The notes under the pieces were generated by a model that was not told the DNA's origin, made no database searches, and saw nothing but the letters and a program-made list of their open reading frames with translations. The translations under genes were made by a program, and so were the position numbers. DNA of 8,935 nt from an uncultured Veillonellaceae bacterium (GTDB taxonomy: Bacteria > Bacillota > Negativicutes > Veillonellales > Dialisteraceae), in assembly GCA_958439155.1 (NCBI GenBank), contig CAUBUJ010000066.1:1-8935 (forward strand). Reading direction: 5' to 3'. Below are positions 1-6,841 of this stretch, piece after piece; position 1 is the first letter of the stretch, and each line of letters opens with the position of its first letter.

Positions 1-330
1 AAATATCCGGGGCTCTGGCACAGCCAGCTTATTGCAGCAGCGGAGGAAGCAGCCGCTGGTTCTTCCCCTTCCCCCAGGGGGGCGAGCCCTGCGCAGTGTC
101 ATTATTTCCGATTTTCCTTTATGCGCATGAGTAAATCCGGACATTTATAAAGTGTCAAAATCGAAGGCTTGCCCCGGGTGGGGAGGAGAATGTGCGAGCG
201 GCCACGTTCTCTACTGCTATACAAGCGGGCTTTGCCCTTTCCTTACCTGGCAGCGCGGACTTGGCCGAAGGCCTGAGAGGGTTGCGCCTGCATACATAGT
301 GCTTTTCCATCAGTTGTGCAAGTATGCGAA

Positions 331-358
331 GCTGAAAGCTGATGGCTGACAGATGAAA
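331..358. repeat. Degenerate 7-nt tandem repeat, GCTGANN type
   Basis: Four consecutive heptads can be read: GCTGAAA, GCTGATG, GCTGACA, GATGAAA. GCTGA recurs at 331, 338 and 345, and the fourth unit (352) has one change in that core. On the minus strand the units read CNNTCAG, resembling the CTYCNGN heptads at 414-448, so the two tracts may be one repeat family in opposite orientation. Confidence 0.6.
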
Positions 359-413
359 GCTCACCTGTCCATGCACGGCGAAGCCAAATATAAAAGAATC
401 CTTCCTATTTCCT

Positions 414-448
414 CTCCAGACTTCCGGCTTCCGTCTCCAGACTTGGGA
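414..448. repeat. Degenerate 7-nt tandem repeat, CTYCNGN type
   Basis: Five consecutive heptads: CTCCAGA, CTTCCGG, CTTCCGT, CTCCAGA, CTTGGGA. The first and fourth are identical and are part of an 11-nt direct repeat TCTCCAGACTT (413-423 and 434-444), 21 nt apart, which is exactly three heptads. The last unit is the most diverged. Confidence 0.6.
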
Positions 449-475
449 CGCTGCTCCAATGATGCACCATCTGCC

Positions 476-496
476 TTAGACCTCAGACCTGTGACC
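476..496. repeat. Short period-7 tract, TNNGACC type
   Basis: Three heptads, TTAGACC, TCAGACC and TGTGACC, share GACC at the same phase. The tract is short enough that chance is possible on its own. It is listed because two other period-7 tracts lie within 150 nt. Confidence 0.35.
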
Positions 497-594
497 CCAT
501 GCTGATGACGCACCAGCAGCTATTGCTGCACGAGCCCTTTCAGACTTGCGGCGCCGACTTTTTCCCGGCGGTAGCTTTTATTGCATAAAAACAG

Positions 595-600
595 TATAAT
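595..600 (+). promoter_or_regulatory. Candidate -10 box of the prfB promoter
   Basis: A perfect TATAAT lies 70 nt upstream of the prfB start, in a locally A/T-rich patch that stands out from its surroundings. No good -35 is found at 16-18 nt spacing; TTGCAT at 581 is too close at 8 nt. The core promoter call therefore rests on the -10 alone. It would give a leader of roughly 60 nt containing the small hairpin at 623-639. Confidence 0.45.
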
Positions 601-622
601 GTACTTGTATTTGTCTAAACAG

Positions 623-639
623 GGGAATGGAAAATTCCC
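623..639 (+). promoter_or_regulatory. Small hairpin in the prfB leader
   Basis: GGGAAT (623-628) can pair perfectly with ATTCCC (634-639) around a 5-nt GGAAA loop. No U-run follows, so it is not a terminator. It would sit early in the leader if transcription starts from the -10 at 595-600. A role in mRNA stability or none at all is equally possible. Confidence 0.25.
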
Positions 640-669
640 GGTACCTATGAAAGCGAGATGTGACAACAG

Positions 670-1774
670 ATGCTGGAAGACCTTAAAAAAACATTGGCAG
701 ATCTGCTAAACCACGAAAGAGAAATCAGGGATTCACTTTGACTTACCTCGGCTGAAAGAAAAAATCACCAGTTATGATGTACAGATGAGTGACCCCGGCT
801 TCTGGGACAACGCGGAAAAAGCGAGAAAAATTTCCCAGGAAGCGACCGAGGCAAAGGATGCCTACGATACCTACACCCGTCTTTTTGACCAGGCGGAAGG
901 GCTCAAGGACATTCTGGATATGGCCATCGAAGAAGATGACCAGTCGATGGAACCGGAAATCGCCGCGGAAATAGAGCGGCTGAAGAACATTCTGGACAAG
1001 AAGGAAATCGAACTGCTTCTTTCCGGAGAATTTGACAGCAACAACGCTATTTTGTCCTTCCATGCCGGCGCCGGCGGCACCGAAGCGCAGGACTGGACAT
1101 CCATGCTGATCCGGATGTACCTGAAATGGGCGGCCAGCCACGGCTACGAAGTGGAAGAACTGAATATGCTCCCCGGCGATGAAGCGGGGATCAAGGCGGC
1201 GGACTACATGATCAAAGGGAAGTACGCCTACGGCATGCTGCGCTCTGAAAAGGGCGTGCACCGTCTGGTGCGGATCTCGCCTTTTGACGCGGCCAAGCGG
1301 CGGCATACGTCGTTCTCCGCGGTGGACGTGATGCCGGAAATTGATGACGATGTGGAAGTGAACCTGAATATGGCGGATGTGCGGGTGGACTATTTCCGTT
1401 CCTCCGGCGCCGGCGGCCAGCACATCAATAAGACATCGTCAGCGGTGCGCATGACCCATAATCCGACAGGCATTGTGGTGTCCTGCCAGACCCAGAGATC
1501 CCAGCTGCAGAATAAGGAGCAGTGCCTCCGCATGCTCCGCGCCAAACTTTTTGAGCTGGAGATGGAAAAGAAAAACAAGCTCATGAAGAATCTCGAAGGG
1601 GATCAGCAGGCCATCGAATGGGGCAGCCAGATCCGTTCCTATGTGTTCCAGCCGTATACTCTTGTGAAAGATAACCGCACCGGCGTGGAGACCGGGAATA
1701 TCCAGGCTGTCATGGACGGCGGGATCGATGAGTTTATCGAAGGATATCTGAAACAGAAGAAATTTAAGGCATAA
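670..1774 (+). CDS. prfB: Peptide chain release factor 2 (RF2), made by programmed +1 frameshift
   Basis: RF2 recognises UGA and UAA stop codons in the ribosomal A site and triggers peptide release. The coding sequence is join(670..738, 740..1774), 367 aa, close to the family norm of about 365. The first 23 residues lie in one frame ending at UGA 739-741; skipping T739 continues as DLPRLKEKI and then MSDPGFWDN. The codon-recognition tripeptide SPF is at residues about 203-205 and the catalytic GGQ, in SGAGGQHINKT, at about 248-250. SPF rather than PxT separates it from RF1. ATG 670 is chosen because an in-frame TGA lies at 661-663, just upstream. The Shine-Dalgarno match is weak (GCGAG, about 12 nt away). 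Starting at ATG 785 would lose the conserved N-terminus. Expression is expected to be autoregulated: scarce RF2 slows termination at UGA 739 and favours the shift. It heads a co-directional gene run. Confidence 0.97.
727..742 (+). promoter_or_regulatory. prfB +1 programmed frameshift site
   Basis: The sequence AGG GAT TCA CTT TGA C contains the classic RF2 elements. AGGGA resembles a Shine-Dalgarno and sits just upstream of the slip codon CTT. The in-frame TGA is followed by C, a poor termination context. Sliding from CTT onto TTT moves reading to GAC and restores the long frame. The internal Shine-Dalgarno is shorter than the AGGGGG of E. coli prfB and lies about one base further away. Confidence 0.93.
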
Positions 1775-1787
1775 GGAGCAGAAGCGG

Positions 1788-3818
1788 ATGCGCCTTCATC
1801 GTTTGACTTTACAACTTTTATCCATTGTCATTCTTTTGGGATTTCTCGCGGCGGCGGTGATTTCTTATGAGCGTTTCCATGTGGAGGCCAATGACCAGAC
1901 GGTGGAAATGGTCTATGACTATGACGATATCATCGCCAGAGCCCCCCTTGAAGGAAAGACAGCGGATGAGCTTTTCCAGCTTTACCGGGAAAACGGCGTC
2001 ACCTCCCTAGCGCTCTATGATGATACGCCATCGAAGATTCTCGGACGGGGAGACGCGCTCATTTTTCGCGGCGCCGATATGATGGCAAGGACAGGGAATG
2101 ATCCTGCCGTCTCGGCGGACCGGATCTATATCCAGCCTTCTTCCCATGAAGACGGGGAAGCCTTCTTTGAGGATTTCAAAAAGAACCTCAGCCTCCGCAT
2201 GGACAGCCGTCATGTACGGGAAATTTCCATAGGCGGCGTGAGAACCCTTGAGGTGGAAGCGGACTGGATGAAATTCCTCGAGATGCCTGTGGGCATTTTC
2301 CCGGCCCGCGTGAAAGAGGCGGAAGCGTCCGGTTTCTACCTGGTGCTCCGCCCGCTCAATACGGAAAAGCAGAGCCCTGAGATTCTGGCGGAATTCCTCC
2401 GCGCGGTGGACGCTTCCCCAAAAGTGAGCGCCATTCTCTTCACCGGGAAGGAAGCCTTCGGCTACAAATCCCAGGCGGACGCGTTCCGGGACGCTATGAA
2501 GGAGCGGCATATTCCGATTGTCCTCATTGAAGCGCAGTCCCAGCTGGGCTTTGAGAATCAGGCAGGGGCGCTCGATATGGTGAAAACATCGGATTACAAT
2601 ACAGTCCGTCTCTATGCCATGTCGAAAGATGAGCTGATCAAGATTACGCCGGCAGAAGCGTCGGCCCGTTTCTACATCAGCGACATTGAGCGGAATATCC
2701 GGATGAATCTGTTCCCGTCCTACAAGTATCCCCTGGATGGGAAGAGCCTTTCTGAAACGAATGCCGGCTATATCGCCCAGACCCGTGACCGCCTGGCGGA
2801 ACATGGATTTTCTGTGGGCAAAGCGTCCCAGATGGAGCCGTACTTCCCGAGCCGGCCTCTCCGGGCCGCGGCCATGGCGGGGGCCCTTTCCATCGCGGTG
2901 ATGGCTCTTCTCTTTGTGCTGCCCTGCGCGGAAAAATGGGTATGGCCCATCTGGGGCGCAGGCCTCCTTGTGACGCAGGGGCTCTACTGGGGGACGTCGT
3001 CGCTCCTTCCGGTGCAGCTTCTGGCTCTTGCTGTGGAGATTGGTACCCCGGTCATTATCGTTTCCTTCTTCCTCTGGTACTGCCTTTTGAAGAAACAGGA
3101 GGCGGAACAGAAAAAGTCCTGGGGGAAAGTCTTTGCGGAAGGGGCGGCTGTGCTCTGGGCAGGGGGCTTTACCGCTCTCTGCGGCGGCATTTTTGTGAGC
3201 GCCCTTCTCGGAGATATCCGGTTCTTCCTGGAAATGGAAATCTTCCGCGGCGTGAAGGCTACCTTTGTGCTGCCTCTCGTGCTGATTACTCTGGTGTATA
3301 TCCAGCATTTCCCCTTTTTCGGAAAGCCTGTCACAAACGACCGGGAGTTTGCGGGATTCATCAAAAAATTCTGCAATATTCCGATCCGTCTGGGCGTGCT
3401 CATGGGCCTTGGGATGCTCGCCTTCGCTGCCTTCATGTTTGTAGGCCGGAGCGGGAACAATATGGCGCCGGTCCCTGCTTTTGAAGTGGCCCTCCGCCGG
3501 TTCCTGGAAGACACCATGTATGCCCGTCCCCGGGAAAAGGAATTCCTCCTGGGTCATCCGGCGGTGTTCCTGGCGGTGGCGTCTCTTTATCAGAAATGGC
3601 CGCAGCTTCTCCATTATTTCCTGATTATCGCGGTGACCATTGGACAGGGATCCATGGTGGAAACCTTTGCCCATATGAGAAGCCCCTTTATCCTGAGCTT
3701 CATCCGCGGTCTGGACGGACTGGCCGCGGGGACCGCAGCAGGGCTCCTCGCTCTCATCGGCGCGGTGATTCTCCTGCGGCTTACCAAGTTCTTTGGAGAA
3801 CGATATGGCAAAGTATAA
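1788..3818 (+). CDS. DUF5693-like polytopic membrane protein
   Basis: This 676-aa protein has no firm biochemical role. A single N-terminal hydrophobic segment (residues about 7-26) acts as signal anchor. A soluble domain of about 320 residues follows and is probably extracytoplasmic. The C-terminal half (about 357-665) holds around eight hydrophobic stretches, for example 357-380, 387-430, 449-475, 488-506, 533-553, 591-620 and 640-665. A conspicuous RPREKEFLLGHP motif sits at about 580-591, just before the penultimate hydrophobic block. From memory, this architecture and motif match the DUF5693 family, often found beside csaB. The start has AAGGAG (1773-1778) 9 nt upstream, overlapping the prfB stop. 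The 3' end overlaps csaB by 14 nt. Adjacency to csaB suggests a role in building or exporting a pyruvylated cell-wall polymer, which is inference only. Confidence 0.8.
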   Translation: MRLHRLTLQLLSIVILLGFLAAAVISYERFHVEANDQTVEMVYDYDDIIARAPLEGKTADELFQLYRENGVTSLALYDDTPSKILGRGDALIFRGADMMARTGNDPAVSADRIYIQPSSHEDGEAFFEDFKKNLSLRMDSRHVREISIGGVRTLEVEADWMKFLEMPVGIFPARVKEAEASGFYLVLRPLNTEKQSPEILAEFLRAVDASPKVSAILFTGKEAFGYKSQADAFRDAMKERHIPIVLIEAQSQLGFENQAGALDMVKTSDYNTVRLYAMSKDELIKITPAEASARFYISDIERNIRMNLFPSYKYPLDGKSLSETNAGYIAQTRDRLAEHGFSVGKASQMEPYFPSRPLRAAAMAGALSIAVMALLFVLPCAEKWVWPIWGAGLLVTQGLYWGTSSLLPVQLLALAVEIGTPVIIVSFFLWYCLLKKQEAEQKKSWGKVFAEGAAVLWAGGFTALCGGIFVSALLGDIRFFLEMEIFRGVKATFVLPLVLITLVYIQHFPFFGKPVTNDREFAGFIKKFCNIPIRLGVLMGLGMLAFAAFMFVGRSGNNMAPVPAFEVALRRFLEDTMYARPREKEFLLGHPAVFLAVASLYQKWPQLLHYFLIIAVTIGQGSMVETFAHMRSPFILSFIRGLDGLAAGTAAGLLALIGAVILLRLTKFFGERYGKV

Positions 3819-4893
3819 AATCGTTATCTCCGGCTATTATGGATTCCGCAACGCAGGGGATGAGGCCATGCTCTACGCCATGCTCCGCGCCCTGCGGGGA
3901 TTCCTGCCTGAGGCGGAGATCACGGTTATATCCGGCCGGCCGGAAGAGACAGCCCGCCAGTTTCATACGAAGGCGGTTCCCCGGTTCGGCGGGTTTGCCA
4001 TCCTGCGAAGCCTCCTTTCCTGCGATCTTCTGATCAGCGGCGGCGGGAGCCTCCTTCAGGATGTGACTAGCAGCAGGAGTCTTCTCTACTACTTGTCCAT
4101 CATTTTTGCCGGCGTGGTTTTGCGGAAAAAAGTATTTCTCTATGCCCAGGGCATCGGCCCGGTCCGGAGGAAATGGGTGGCTTCGCTCCTTTCTTTTGTG
4201 CTGTCCCGGGTGGACGCTGTGACAGTGCGGGATGAAAAGTCCCGCCGCTTTCTGGAAGGGCTCGGCGTTTCGGCACCGGTGTATACGACAGCGGATTCGG
4301 TCTTTTCCCTGCCTGCCGCGTCTCTTGCGGAAGGCAGACAGATCCTGCGGGAAGCAGGCGTGCCGGAGGGAAAGCCCATTATAGGCATTTCTGTGAGAAA
4401 CTGGCTCCGCAGGGAAGAGTGGATGCCCCGGTTTGCGAAGTACATCGCCCGCCTTGCGAAGGAAGAGGTATCGGTGGTTTTCATTCCTATGCAGTGCCCG
4501 GAAGATACGGAAACGGCCCGGAAGATCTGCGGGGACTCCCCAAAGAATGTATATTTCCTCAGCCGGTCCTATACGGCGCCGCAGCTGATGTCGATCATAG
4601 GAAATCTGGATGTGCTCGCAGGAATGCGCCTTCACGCCCTGATTTTTTCCGCGCTCATGCATGTGCCCCTTCTGGGCATTTCCTACGATCCGAAGATCGA
4701 CAATTTTCTCCGCGCCATAGGGGAGGAAGCGCTGTGTCCCATCACTGCATTGGACGAAAAAACATTGTATAATACAACTATGGAATGTTTGCGTAAAGGA
4801 AAGGACGGGCGTTCATGGGAAGCCGTGGAGGCCCTCCGGGAAAAAGCGGGGACAACCACCCGCATTTTGGAAGGATTGATCAGGAGGTCATAA
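3805..4893 (+). CDS. csaB: Polysaccharide pyruvyl transferase CsaB
   Basis: CsaB family enzymes transfer pyruvate from phosphoenolpyruvate to a cell-wall polysaccharide. The ketal-pyruvylated sugar is the ligand by which SLH-domain proteins attach to the wall. The 362-aa product carries family hallmarks: an N-terminal GYYGFRNAGDEAML (10-23), DLLISGGGSLLQDV (74-87), YAQGIGPV (113-120) and a C-terminal GMRLHALIFSA (273-283) with GISYDPKI (291-298). There is no signal peptide, so it is cytoplasmic. ATG 3805 is preferred over the in-frame TTG 3793 because GGAG (3795-3798) lies 6 nt before it and the family starts right before the KIVISGYYG strand. It overlaps the preceding gene by 14 nt and shares one base with the next start (TAATG), implying translational coupling. 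A perfect TATAAT lies inside its 3' end. In Negativicutes SLH-type outer-membrane proteins tether the envelope, so CsaB could serve that system. Confidence 0.93.
   Translation: MAKYKIVISGYYGFRNAGDEAMLYAMLRALRGFLPEAEITVISGRPEETARQFHTKAVPRFGGFAILRSLLSCDLLISGGGSLLQDVTSSRSLLYYLSIIFAGVVLRKKVFLYAQGIGPVRRKWVASLLSFVLSRVDAVTVRDEKSRRFLEGLGVSAPVYTTADSVFSLPAASLAEGRQILREAGVPEGKPIIGISVRNWLRREEWMPRFAKYIARLAKEEVSVVFIPMQCPEDTETARKICGDSPKNVYFLSRSYTAPQLMSIIGNLDVLAGMRLHALIFSALMHVPLLGISYDPKIDNFLRAIGEEALCPITALDEKTLYNTTMECLRKGKDGRSWEAVEALREKAGTTTRILEGLIRRS
4765..4777 (+). promoter_or_regulatory. Palindromic TATAAT inside csaB, possible internal promoter/operator
   Basis: TTGTAT-A-ATACAA is a perfect 13-bp palindrome containing a consensus -10 (TATAAT, 4768-4773). 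It lies about 120 nt upstream of the transketolase start. The surrounding codons are unusually A/T-rich for this gene. No good -35 is found at 17 nt. It could drive extra transcription of the two transketolase genes or bind a dimeric regulator, or it may be a coincidence within the coding sequence. Confidence 0.3.
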
Positions 4894-5729
4894 TGGAACA
4901 ACTCACCGCGGAAGAAGTGACGTACATCCGGAGCAAAGCAAAGGACATGCGCGTCGATATATTGGAGATGATTACCAAAGCGGATTCCGGTCATACCGGC
5001 GGTTCCCTTTCGATTGCGGATGTAATGGCTCTTCTTTATTTCCATGAAATGAAGATTGATCCTGCCGATCCTCATAAAGCGGACCGGGACCGGCTGGTGC
5101 TTTCCAAAGGCCACGGCGCGCCCTGCCTTTACGCGGCGCTTGCTGAAAAGGGATATTTCCCGAAAGAATGGCTGGATCATCTCCGCCAGGCCGGGCAGGT
5201 GCTGCAGGGCCATCCTGACATGAAGCATACCCCCGGCGTAGATATGACCACCGGGTCCCTCGGCCAGGGGGTGAGCGCGGCCTGCGGCATGGCGCTCGCG
5301 GCGAAAATGGACAAGGCTGACTGGCGGGTCTATACCATCCTCGGTGACGGGGAACTGGAAGAAGGGGAAGTGTGGGAAGCGGCCATGTTTGCCGGCTACT
5401 ACAAGCTGGACCACCTCACCGCTTTTGTAGACAATAACGGGCTTCAGATTGACGGAAAGATCACCGATGTGATGTCGCCCCTTCCCATTGGGGAGAAGTT
5501 CAAAGCGTTCGGCTGGCATGTGATTCATGCTGACGGCCACGACGTGAGCGCCCTCCACGAAGCCATTCTGGAAGCGAAGAAGACTTCTGGAAAACCGACA
5601 GTGATCGTGATGAAAACGATCAAAGGGAAAGGCGTGAAAGAAGTGGAAGGCCAGGTGGGCTGGCACGGGAAGGCGCCCACCGCGGAGCAGTGTGAGCGTT
5701 TTGTAAAAGAAGTGGAGGAAGCAGAATAA
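4893..5729 (+). CDS. Transketolase, N-terminal (thiamine diphosphate-binding) subunit
   Basis: Together with the next gene this makes a split transketolase, which moves two-carbon ketol units between sugar phosphates in the non-oxidative pentose phosphate pathway, in the cytoplasm. The 278-aa product has the pyrophosphate-binding module. Visible are SGHTGG (32-37), SKGHGAP (71-77), TGSLGQG (120-126) and the thiamine diphosphate/Mg motif GDGELEEG (151-158) ending in NN (181-182). Single-chain transketolases are about 660 aa; this length matches the detached N-terminal half. ATG 4893 is chosen because AGGAGG (4882-4887) lies 5 nt upstream and the conserved domain begins directly after it; an upstream extension would run through csaB. 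Start and csaB stop share one A (TAATG), as do its stop and the next gene's start, so the subunits are probably made in step. The E1-like subunit of 1-deoxyxylulose-5-phosphate synthase is the main alternative, but that is normally a single chain. Confidence 0.93.
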   Translation: MEQLTAEEVTYIRSKAKDMRVDILEMITKADSGHTGGSLSIADVMALLYFHEMKIDPADPHKADRDRLVLSKGHGAPCLYAALAEKGYFPKEWLDHLRQAGQVLQGHPDMKHTPGVDMTTGSLGQGVSAACGMALAAKMDKADWRVYTILGDGELEEGEVWEAAMFAGYYKLDHLTAFVDNNGLQIDGKITDVMSPLPIGEKFKAFGWHVIHADGHDVSALHEAILEAKKTSGKPTVIVMKTIKGKGVKEVEGQVGWHGKAPTAEQCERFVKEVEEAE

Positions 5730-6667
5730 TGGGGAAGGCAACACGTGACGCCTATGGCGAAACTTTGAAAGAATTGGGCGCGAAGTACCCCAATCTGGTC
5801 GTTCTCGACGCGGATCTGTCCGCCTCCACCAAAACAAGGGAATTCGCGAAGGTCTATCCGGACCGTTTCTTTGACTGCGGCATCGCCGAAGGCAATATGA
5901 TGGCCGTATCGGCGGGCCTTGCGGCGGCAGGAAAGATTCCCTTCGCCTCGACTTTTGCCGTATTCGGCGCGGGACGGGCGTATGAACAGATCCGGAATTC
6001 TATCTGCTATCCGAAGCTCAATGTGAAAGTGGCGCTCACCCACTCCGGCCTGACCGTCGGGGAAGACGGCGCGACCCACCAGATGCTGGAAGACATCGCC
6101 CTCATGCGGGTGCTTCCCAATATGACAGTGCTCGTGCCGGCTGACGCGGCGGAAACGGCAGCGGCTGTGAAGTGGGCCGCCTCTTATGAAGGCCCTGTGT
6201 ACATCCGCATGGGTCGGGCGAAATGTGACGACATCACCGATCCGGATCTGCCCTTTACCCCTGGGAAGGCGGCAGTGCTCCGCAAAGGGTATGATGTGAC
6301 GCTCATTGCCTGCGGGATCATGGTATCGAGAGCGCTCCAGGCAGCGGATCTCCTCAGAGGATGCGGCGTCAGCGCCCGGGTCATTAACATGAGCTCTATT
6401 AAGCCGATTGATGAAGCGGCCATTGTGAAAGCAGCCCAGGATACAGGGGCGATCGTCACGGCGGAAGAACATTCCGTCAAGGGCGGTCTCGGAAGTGCCG
6501 TGGCGGAAGTGGTGGTGAAGCGCTGCCCTGTGCCGATGGCCATGGTCGGCGTCGGCGACAGCTTCGGCGAATCGGGCAAGGCTGATGACCTTCTCAAAAA
6601 ATACGGCCTCACCGCTTCCCGCATCGCGGAAGAAGCGCTCGCTCTCTGCAAGAGAAAAGATCAATAA
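5729..6667 (+). CDS. Transketolase, C-terminal (pyrimidine-binding) subunit
   Basis: This is the 312-aa partner of the preceding protein. It supplies the pyrimidine-binding half of the active site at the subunit interface plus the C-terminal domain. The catalytic Glu that activates thiamine diphosphate is E54, in DCGIAEGNMMAVSAGLA (49-65). The following ASTFAVFGAGRAYEQIR (73-89) and HSGLTVGEDGATHQ (105-118) are typical of transketolase/DXS pyrimidine domains. The C-terminal transketolase domain (about 180-305) contains the AEEHSVKGGLGSAVAEVV stretch. GGAGG (5714-5718) lies 10 nt before the ATG, and the ATG overlaps the previous stop by one base. It is the last gene of the run; a strong intrinsic terminator follows 33 nt after its stop. 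Confidence 0.93.
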   Translation: MGKATRDAYGETLKELGAKYPNLVVLDADLSASTKTREFAKVYPDRFFDCGIAEGNMMAVSAGLAAAGKIPFASTFAVFGAGRAYEQIRNSICYPKLNVKVALTHSGLTVGEDGATHQMLEDIALMRVLPNMTVLVPADAAETAAAVKWAASYEGPVYIRMGRAKCDDITDPDLPFTPGKAAVLRKGYDVTLIACGIMVSRALQAADLLRGCGVSARVINMSSIKPIDEAAIVKAAQDTGAIVTAEEHSVKGGLGSAVAEVVVKRCPVPMAMVGVGDSFGESGKADDLLKKYGLTASRIAEEALALCKRKDQ

Positions 6668-6700
6668 TGGCGGTCCTGCGCTATGGCGGGACATGCTGGG

Positions 6701-6730
6701 AACTCTCCGGGAAACCGGAGGGTTCTTTTT
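6701..6730 (+). terminator. Intrinsic terminator closing the prfB-transketolase run
   Basis: A 10-bp stem, AACTCTCCGG paired with CCGGAGGGTT (one T-G wobble), is capped by a GAAA tetraloop and followed by CTTTTT. It lies between the transketolase stop and the next promoter, so the downstream nitrogenase-like genes form a separate transcription unit. Confidence 0.93.
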
Positions 6731-6758
6731 GTTGAGGAAAGGTCTGCTGTGGTATACT
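6729..6758 (+). promoter_or_regulatory. Promoter of the nitrogenase-like gene cluster
   Basis: TATACT (6753-6758) is a good -10 with an extended-10 TGG directly before it (TGGTATACT). A -35 of TTGTTG (6729-6734) sits 18 nt upstream and TTGAGG (6732-6737) 15 nt upstream. The -35 starts within the tail of the terminator, so the two elements are packed back to back. Transcription from here would give a leader of roughly 75-80 nt. No clear Fur-type or NifA-type site is recognisable. Confidence 0.65.
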
Positions 6759-6787
6759 ATTAAGAGAAAGTGAAAAATAAAGAAGGG

Positions 6788-6815
6788 GGATTCTCTCTTC
6801 CATAGAGATCCTTTT
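6788..6815 (+). promoter_or_regulatory. Leader hairpin followed by a short U-run, possible attenuator
   Basis: GGAT-t-CTCT (6788-6796) can pair with AGAGATCC (6804-6811), with one bulged T and a 7-nt loop, followed by TTTT (6812-6815). It resembles a weak terminator between promoter and first gene. TTCTCT (6791-6796) could instead pair with AGAGAA (6763-6768), so two exclusive folds exist. The stem is short and A/U-rich, so confidence is low. Confidence 0.3.
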
Positions 6816-6841
6816 CTGTAATGGTCAGGCAGGTGCTGTAA

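Larger units (their letters stand above)
1..669. other. Intergenic region without a convincing gene
   Basis: No reading frame here looks like a conserved protein. The open frames are short, rich in Cys, Arg, Pro and Gly, and lack a good ribosome binding site. The left edge has small inverted repeats: CTGGC-aca-GCCAG (15-27), CAGCGG/CCGCTG with a 9-nt loop (38-58), and a C-run facing a G-run (71-82). The middle carries period-7 repeat tracts, listed separately. Further small stems are GCAGC-tatt-GCTGC (516-529) and CGCCG/CGGCG (552-570). The only clear regulatory signal is the -10 box before prfB. The patchwork of short repeats suggests decayed interspersed repeats, but that is inference. Confidence 0.6.

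Noticed and set aside
260..300. CTGAGA near 272-277, which suggested a TPP riboswitch, tempting given the transketolase genes
   Set aside because: The remaining conserved thi-box parts (the ACCTGATCTGGATAATGCCAGCG-like half) are absent, and the position is about 400 nt ahead of prfB rather than at a thiamine gene.
152..376. Small frames of 65 and 73 codons on opposite strands in the intergenic region
   Set aside because: They are low-complexity-like, Cys/Arg/Pro-rich and overlap each other and the heptad repeats, with a GTG start and no convincing ribosome binding site on the + strand. More likely fortuitous reading of repeats.
785..1774. prfB starting at ATG 785
   Set aside because: It would drop the conserved RF2 N-terminus. 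The upstream 23 codons and the CTT-TGA-C slip site are clearly present, so the frameshifted gene from 670 is preferred.
2007..3674. 555-codon open frame on the minus strand, antisense to the DUF5693-like gene
   Set aside because: It is rich in His, Arg, Pro and Gly with no recognisable domain, and lies fully opposite a well-supported membrane protein with a good ribosome binding site. GC-rich codon use on the + strand commonly leaves such antisense frames open.
4683..5837. 384-codon minus-strand frame opposite csaB and transketolase
   Set aside because: It crosses the ends of three convincing genes, is His/Arg/Phe-rich and shows no family motif; a shadow frame.
5525..6694. 389-codon minus-strand frame opposite the transketolase C-terminal gene
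   Set aside because: It has the same shadow composition, no motif and no promoter or ribosome binding site seen on that strand.
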